Positions 60,601 to 64,000 of a stretch of 64,000 nt of DNA are shown one piece after another. Source of the DNA: Polaribacter litorisediminis (lineage in GTDB: Bacteria; Bacteroidota; Bacteroidia; Flavobacteriales; Flavobacteriaceae); assembly GCF_019968605.1 (NCBI RefSeq), contig NZ_CP082966.1, positions 4,205,501-4,269,500 of the forward strand, written 5' to 3'. Numbering within the stretch: position 1 is the stretch's first letter; every line of letters begins with the position of its first letter. A program made the translations under genes and the position numbers. The notes under the pieces are model-generated. The model made no database searches and was not told the origin of the DNA. It was given only the letters and a program-made list of their open reading frames with translations.

Positions 60601-62784
60601 CTGAACAATGTTTCTGCAGGAGACATTGGCGATTATACTGTTGTAATTTCAGGTCTTAATAATAGTTGTGTTTTAGAAGAGACTGCTACTTTAACCTTAA
60701 ATTCGGGTAGTATTGGAAATACAGTCTGGTATGATACCGATGGAGATGGAATCGTAGATGCAGGTGAACCTGGATTAGTAGGAGCAACGGTAACGTTAGA
60801 TCCAGGAACCCAAGGTGATCCAAGTGATGATGTAACAACGACCACAGATGTTAATGGAAATTATTTGTTTAGTGGTTTGCCATCAGGAGATTATATTGTA
60901 ACGGTAGATGTAAGGACTGTAACAGGTGGTATACCAACAGGTTTTGTACCTTTAAATTTAGTTCAGGCATATGATGCTGATGGATTAAATTCAGCAAGTA
61001 AAAGTTATGTAAGCTTAGGTTCAGGCGAAACTAATTTAGACCAAAATTTTGGTTGGATTGTTCCTTCTGGAGTCGTTTCTGGAGGAAACAGTGGAGGTGT
61101 AGAGTCAGAATCTTTAGGCGATGCAATTTCTAAAATTTATGTAGGTAGAAAGAAGAATTCTGTGCCTACCGAGTTTGTAAAGTCAAGTGAAAACGTATTC
61201 AACAAAAAGAAGATGAAGTCTTCACAGCCTTATCAAGGTAAAGGACAAACCTTATTAGATATGTTTCCAGCAGAATTAGTAGCAGGAAATGTTGCCAATG
61301 TAACGTCACCAACAGATATCTTAGATTATACGGTGGCAGATGAAGTATTGTCTGTAGATTTTTCTGTAGACGGAGAAACGAAAGGAGTTGTTCTAGGTAT
61401 TAAAACTTCGGATAAGATTTACAATCATACGAAAGCTTCCTGTGATCGATTAAGAGGTGCAGAAATTTTAAACATTCAAAAGATAGAAATCGGAGGTTAT
61501 AATTTCTTAATGCAGGGAATCAAACAAAGAAATGGCATTGTAGAATATGCAGTTTCATTTGCAACGGCAAAGAACAACAACGATGCAAATTATACCATTC
61601 AGACAAACTGGTATGTAAATGCGTATACGAAGTTTAATGATGTGTATAACTTCCAAGTATGGTCTACAAGACCAGAGGATACTCAAAAAATGGTAGCAGA
61701 CATTTTAGAAAACTTAAACTCTTTTATCCCAGTAGAGCAACCAGAGGTTCAGAAGTTTCCTAAAACTTATGCCTCTAAAATTTACAGAGAAAAAGGAGAA
61801 TTGGTGGTAGCTTTAAGAAGTACAGAGGTTGGTAAAACGGCAGAAGTTAATATGGTAGAGTTGTATTCTGAGACTGCGAACAATATCAAATTTAGAGACA
61901 ATGCTGTGAGTACAGAAATTCAGCAAAGTTTACGTTTAGACATTGCCGATGGATATGAATACGATGCACTTATTAAAGTAAATGACGAAGTAGAAGATGC
62001 ATTTTATCATGCAGATGGTAACTGGGGCTTAGACTATGACAAGCGATATACAGAAGTATTGAACTACTTTGTGTGGAATAATTTTGAGAGAGAATATGGC
62101 GATGATGAGTATACAATCAATAGAGATGTAGAATTAAAAGCAACGAGCGAGTATGATTACTTAACGCTTTATAAATCTTTATTACCAGGTACCATCTCTG
62201 CAGATTATTCTGAATACCAGTATGTGGCTTTTACAGCAAAAGGATCTGGATTAATGGAGTTAGGCTTGATCAAATCTTCGATTGAAGATTGGAAAGCACA
62301 GTATCGTATCATGGTAGATTTCTCAGAAGAAGAGCGAACGTATTATGTTCCTTTTGATGTGTTTACTTCAAGCGCTAGCCAAGAGAACATGACAGCAGAA
62401 GATTTAACGACGTTAACTTTTACATTCTTACCCGTAGAGGCACAAACGAAAGAATTAGATTTAAAGATTTCGAATGTACGGTTTACCAAAACGGCAGTAG
62501 AGAGTCAAACGGTTCAGAAAATCGAGAAGTTTGAGAATGAGTTTATGGCATATCCAAACCCAAGTAAAGGCAATGTAAACTTGTTATTGTTCAGTGAAAC
62601 AGATACAGAAGCTACGGTAACCTTATCAGACATCACGGGAAAGGTAATTTATAGAGGCAAAGCACAATTAACAGCTGGTAAAAACGAATTAGAGTTTGAC
62701 TTTAAAGTGAAAACAGGTGTCATGTTATTACAAGTAAACAGTGCAGAAGTAAATTACGGAACTTCTAAAGTTGTTTTTAGATAA
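57673..62784 (+). CDS. Giant T9SS type A surface protein with TSP3 repeats
   Basis: A 1703-residue secreted protein. A signal peptide (1-24) leads. Calcium-binding thrombospondin type 3-like repeats (DSDLDGIADICDLDDDNDGI, DTDGDNISDICDLDDDNDGI, DTDKDNIPDSLDTDSDNDGC, DTDDDGIPNNLDLDSDNDGC) form two similar modules. Each is followed by an EGS-x-N-I linker and an Ig-like domain with W-F-K-N. An SdrD-type B repeat (SIGNTVWYDTDGDGIVDAGE) is near residue 1015. Residues about 1130-1600 are a conserved block without repeats. The end is a type A sorting domain (YPNPSKGNVNLLL, LSDITGKVIYRG, GVMLLQV). Likely a large adhesin or matrix protein. Confidence 0.9.
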   Translation: MNYPTKTKLLLMLFLVSITSYNYANKHPKVNEFISLSSEKEIDVSFYDSYKANWENLANLSSQFEWNSDNFAEILKENLKLSAFDVVKTENVSSKNSKDSSNQLGNLQLSEIVDPCDAALSGNLDSDLDGIADICDLDDDNDGILDTDESEVCSGDTNSLDIRNNFGFRALSSDDNGTYPTTLAGINYSIIFDENGTSIASLNLSKPDEHGPVFNFGGKHNDEGSIDITFSEAISGVKFKLADFDEAETVTVEAYDQNNNLVNLSGSGYIAAIGSQVGQNGNVFEYTSGGNVDGDSMTTDSLGAVTFDFNGISIKRVKVSILHSRGSSIRYTMMNGSFCILTDTDKDNIPDSLDTDSDNDGCPDALEGSGTNITTANLDANNRIIGGVNDNGIPILAATSLTAGQGTSAAVTTAEQIVVNANPVSQTLGTGDDLIFSVDANAFVTTIFNAGIPNYGAGSASSLTYKWFKNTDVNTIISTASALTINNITAADAGDYTVQIIASNKCTEERSATLSINNPPVNTVPGPQTTQSNTDLNIAGVSVTDVDGNLATVQLSVTNGTLDVVARRDVTVVVNAPGSITLSGTEANINAVLSTLIYVPNLNFNGSDTLTVVSSDNGVGALTDTDSFLINVVFGGDPCDATASGNLDTDGDNISDICDLDDDNDGILDINEGCFVKTTDFSAFSINRSSHTASLNSASNGFGIDITRLDNSFSILVNGSPLFSGEIELAGAFTPLPQSIVFTDGARFGASGIPQIWAIGTANAATPLIRLIVSPSGDVQFFGSRTLNGALEPMVLANGMTVNPITWNATNTIEIDQLVNGPTYAVGTIYGYNNTCADTDDDGIPNNLDLDSDNDGCADSLEGSAVNILAGNLDANGQITGAVSVNGIPTLATITGQASTTAVVTAEQITVDIAPTDSSVGQGSNASFSVSASGVETTTFNAGIPDYSAGSSSVLSYNWFKNSDPNTILSNSNTLSLNNVSAGDIGDYTVVISGLNNSCVLEETATLTLNSGSIGNTVWYDTDGDGIVDAGEPGLVGATVTLDPGTQGDPSDDVTTTTDVNGNYLFSGLPSGDYIVTVDVRTVTGGIPTGFVPLNLVQAYDADGLNSASKSYVSLGSGETNLDQNFGWIVPSGVVSGGNSGGVESESLGDAISKIYVGRKKNSVPTEFVKSSENVFNKKKMKSSQPYQGKGQTLLDMFPAELVAGNVANVTSPTDILDYTVADEVLSVDFSVDGETKGVVLGIKTSDKIYNHTKASCDRLRGAEILNIQKIEIGGYNFLMQGIKQRNGIVEYAVSFATAKNNNDANYTIQTNWYVNAYTKFNDVYNFQVWSTRPEDTQKMVADILENLNSFIPVEQPEVQKFPKTYASKIYREKGELVVALRSTEVGKTAEVNMVELYSETANNIKFRDNAVSTEIQQSLRLDIADGYEYDALIKVNDEVEDAFYHADGNWGLDYDKRYTEVLNYFVWNNFEREYGDDEYTINRDVELKATSEYDYLTLYKSLLPGTISADYSEYQYVAFTAKGSGLMELGLIKSSIEDWKAQYRIMVDFSEEERTYYVPFDVFTSSASQENMTAEDLTTLTFTFLPVEAQTKELDLKISNVRFTKTAVESQTVQKIEKFENEFMAYPNPSKGNVNLLLFSETDTEATVTLSDITGKVIYRGKAQLTAGKNELEFDFKVKTGVMLLQVNSAEVNYGTSKVVFR

Positions 62785-62840
62785 TAGAATCAAAATAAGA
62801 AATATGCATAAGTTGAGTGATTTATGCGTATCATAATAAA

Positions 62841-62876
62841 AAACGTCTTAACAAATCAGTTAAGACGTTTTTTTTT
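62841..62876 (+). terminator. Intrinsic terminator of the giant T9SS gene
   Basis: AAACGTCTTAAC pairs fully with GTTAAGACGTTT and a T-run follows. Confidence 0.85.
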
Positions 62877-62878
62877 AG

Positions 62879-63100
62879 TGTTGTCCGGATTAAAATTAGC
62901 TAAAGTGTTTTAAAGTATTGGTAATATTGATTTTGAAGAGCCTTTAAAGTAGCATACCTTGCTTTTAAAACCGCTTTAGAATTTATGATGTATCGAAAAA
63001 TTTAAAATCATAATAATATTGTTTTTCAGGTAGTTACATTCAAGTCTTTGTTCTTTATTCTAACAGCGAAAGCGGTCTTTTTATCTTTTATCGGACAACA
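62879..63100 (+). mobile_element. MITE-like repeat A, copy 2 (222 bp)
   Basis: The ends TGTTGTCCGGATTAAAA and TTTTATCGGACAACA form terminal inverted repeats and the body matches 34779-34999 in the same orientation. It begins directly at the terminator's T-run. It is non-coding. Confidence 0.7.
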
Positions 63101-63226
63101 ATTTTTTTTTATGTTTTTAATTTTTTTTGTCAATAGGATTTATAAAGTATTTTTCAGTAATACTGGATAACCTCAAATGATATCCTATAGAAAGTTAGCG
63201 TAAATTATTATTGATTAGTACAGTTT

Positions 63227-63475
63227 TCATGCAAGCATAAACAGATTTTCTATTCTTTTTTGACCCGGTATATAACCGCAAGCTGAAAATATACCAGAAC
63301 ATTGTATGTTTGCATGATAGGCTTTTACATAATTTTTGTCTATGGTGACTGGCGTCCATTGCAGTTGATGATTTCGACTTTTTAAAAACAATTGTTATGC
63401 CAAAATATTGTTATTAGATTCTTTAACTAATTGATGCTGAATTTCGAAGAGTTCAAAATTATTTCTAACCTTCAT
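63227..63475 (-). pseudogene. Possible decayed ORF, unrecognised
   Basis: An 83-codon minus-strand frame with a single internal stop, from ATG at 63475 (MKVRNNFELFEIQHQLVKE), continuing as SRNHQLQWTPVTIDKNYVKA and ending with IFSACGYIPGQKRIENLFML. Such a long frame with one stop is unusual in AT-rich intergenic DNA, so a dead gene is possible. Nested inverted repeats (63228-63239 with 63305-63316; 63267-63273 with 63289-63295) overlap its end. It could equally be chance. Confidence 0.2.
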
Positions 63476-63574
63476 TGGCAATGAGTAGACTGATTTTAGC
63501 TTCTACATAAAACCACATTTCTAGATTCAGAAATTTGGTTGAATATCAATTTTAAAACCAAATTTAGCAATACC

Positions 63575-64000
63575 TTAATACCCTATTTTTGCACGAACTC
63601 TTTGTAAAACATCATTAGCAACAAATGTAGCTTTTTCTGCCCCTATAGTAAGTGCAGCATCAATTTCATGTTTGTTTTCCATAAAATGATTGTACCGTTC
63701 TCTAATGGTTGCAAACTTTGTAATAATCAGCTCATATAAAGCTTGTTTTGCATGGCCATAGCCATAATTCCCTCCTTCGTAGTTTGCTCTCATTTCGGTA
63801 ATTTGAGCATCCGAAGCAAGTAATTTATATAAGGCAAATACATGATCTGTATCAGGATTTTTAGGTTCTTCTAGCGGAGTGCTATCTGTTTTAATTCCCA
63901 TTATTTGTTTTCTTAACTTTTTATCTGTCAAGAAAATATTAATAATATTGTTTCTAGATTTACTCATTTTTTCGCCATCAGTTCCAGGAACTAATTTTAC
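63575..64000 (-). CDS. trpS: Tryptophan-tRNA ligase, C-terminal part (partial)
   Basis: The 3' end of trpS on the minus strand; it runs out of the window at its N-terminal side. The class I KMSKS loop (PGTDGEKMSKSRN) is at the edge, followed by the anticodon-side helices (FALYKLLASDAQITEM, NYGYGHAKQALYELI). Bases 63968-64000 are in frame before the first Met, so the true start lies outside. It charges tRNA-Trp in the cytosol. Confidence 0.92.
   Translation of the reverse strand, partial: VKLVPGTDGEKMSKSRNNIINIFLTDKKLRKQIMGIKTDSTPLEEPKNPDTDHVFALYKLLASDAQITEMRANYEGGNYGYGHAKQALYELIITKFATIRERYNHFMENKHEIDAALTIGAEKATFVANDVLQRVRAKIGY

Overview
The window comes from a marine-type member of the Flavobacteriaceae (Bacteroidetes), probably close to Polaribacter. 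The evidence is the AT-rich DNA, promoters with the Bacteroidetes -7 element TAnnTTTG, several cell-surface proteins carrying type IX secretion (Por) C-terminal signals, a two-domain OlsF-type ornithine-lipid acyltransferase, and SusR/LytTR-style regulators. It is chromosomal. It starts inside purF and ends inside trpS. I saw no rRNA, tRNA or CRISPR.

Layout. 1-17.8 kb is mostly housekeeping: purF end, Mn-type superoxide dismutase, fructose-1,6-bisphosphatase, GNAT, aspartate kinase, olsF, an SGNH hydrolase, an M28 peptidase lipoprotein, an AhpD-like protein, a type-B T9SS adhesin, OsmC, recJ, a PIF1-like helicase and a PEBP protein. 18.1-19.45 kb holds two tandem copies of a roughly 550-nt structured, non-coding transcription unit. 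19.7-24.35 kb (minus strand) encodes a large PAS/LOV/GAF sensor histidine kinase, a receiver-CRP/FNR hybrid regulator and a small unknown protein. Divergently, 24.5-26.9 kb encodes a peroxiredoxin, two small membrane proteins and a degenerate cysteine-dioxygenase-like protein. 26.9-33.6 kb is a complete N-type (second-copy, probably Na+-translocating) ATPase operon atpDCQRBEFAG, followed by gpmA. 35-46 kb has a LytS/LytTR pair, a partly duplicated unknown gene, a CPBP protease, an LRR T9SS protein, an ABC exporter and DoxX/DCC proteins. 46.2-56.9 kb carries an IS relic, PEP synthase plus D-lactate dehydrogenase, a ROK kinase, and a cluster with an eRF1-like small protein, a LapA-like protein, a GH130 phosphorylase, a GT4-fusion glycosyltransferase and NAD(P)HX dehydratase. 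57.7-62.8 kb is one 1703-residue T9SS surface protein.

Main discovery. Six copies of an FNR-like palindrome (consensus aCTGAyCTAGrTCAtt) lie upstream of the two RNA units, the LOV-kinase operon, the divergent peroxiredoxin operon, ppsA-ldhA and the 51.8-kb cluster. In five of the six the palindrome centre is exactly 29.5 bases upstream of a TAnnTTTG-like -7 element. That is the class II CRP/FNR activator position (about -41). The obvious candidate regulator is the hybrid RR-CRP protein encoded here, which would make the system autoregulated. The kinase that should phosphorylate it has a LOV-type PAS domain with the photoactive-cysteine motif. The window may therefore encode a blue-light- or redox-responsive two-component FNR-like regulon with two sister non-coding RNAs among its outputs.

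The window also holds two MITE-like repeat families with terminal inverted repeats, a third dispersed repeat, and decayed fragments of an IS transposase, a possible Mrr-like protein and a duplicated local gene.
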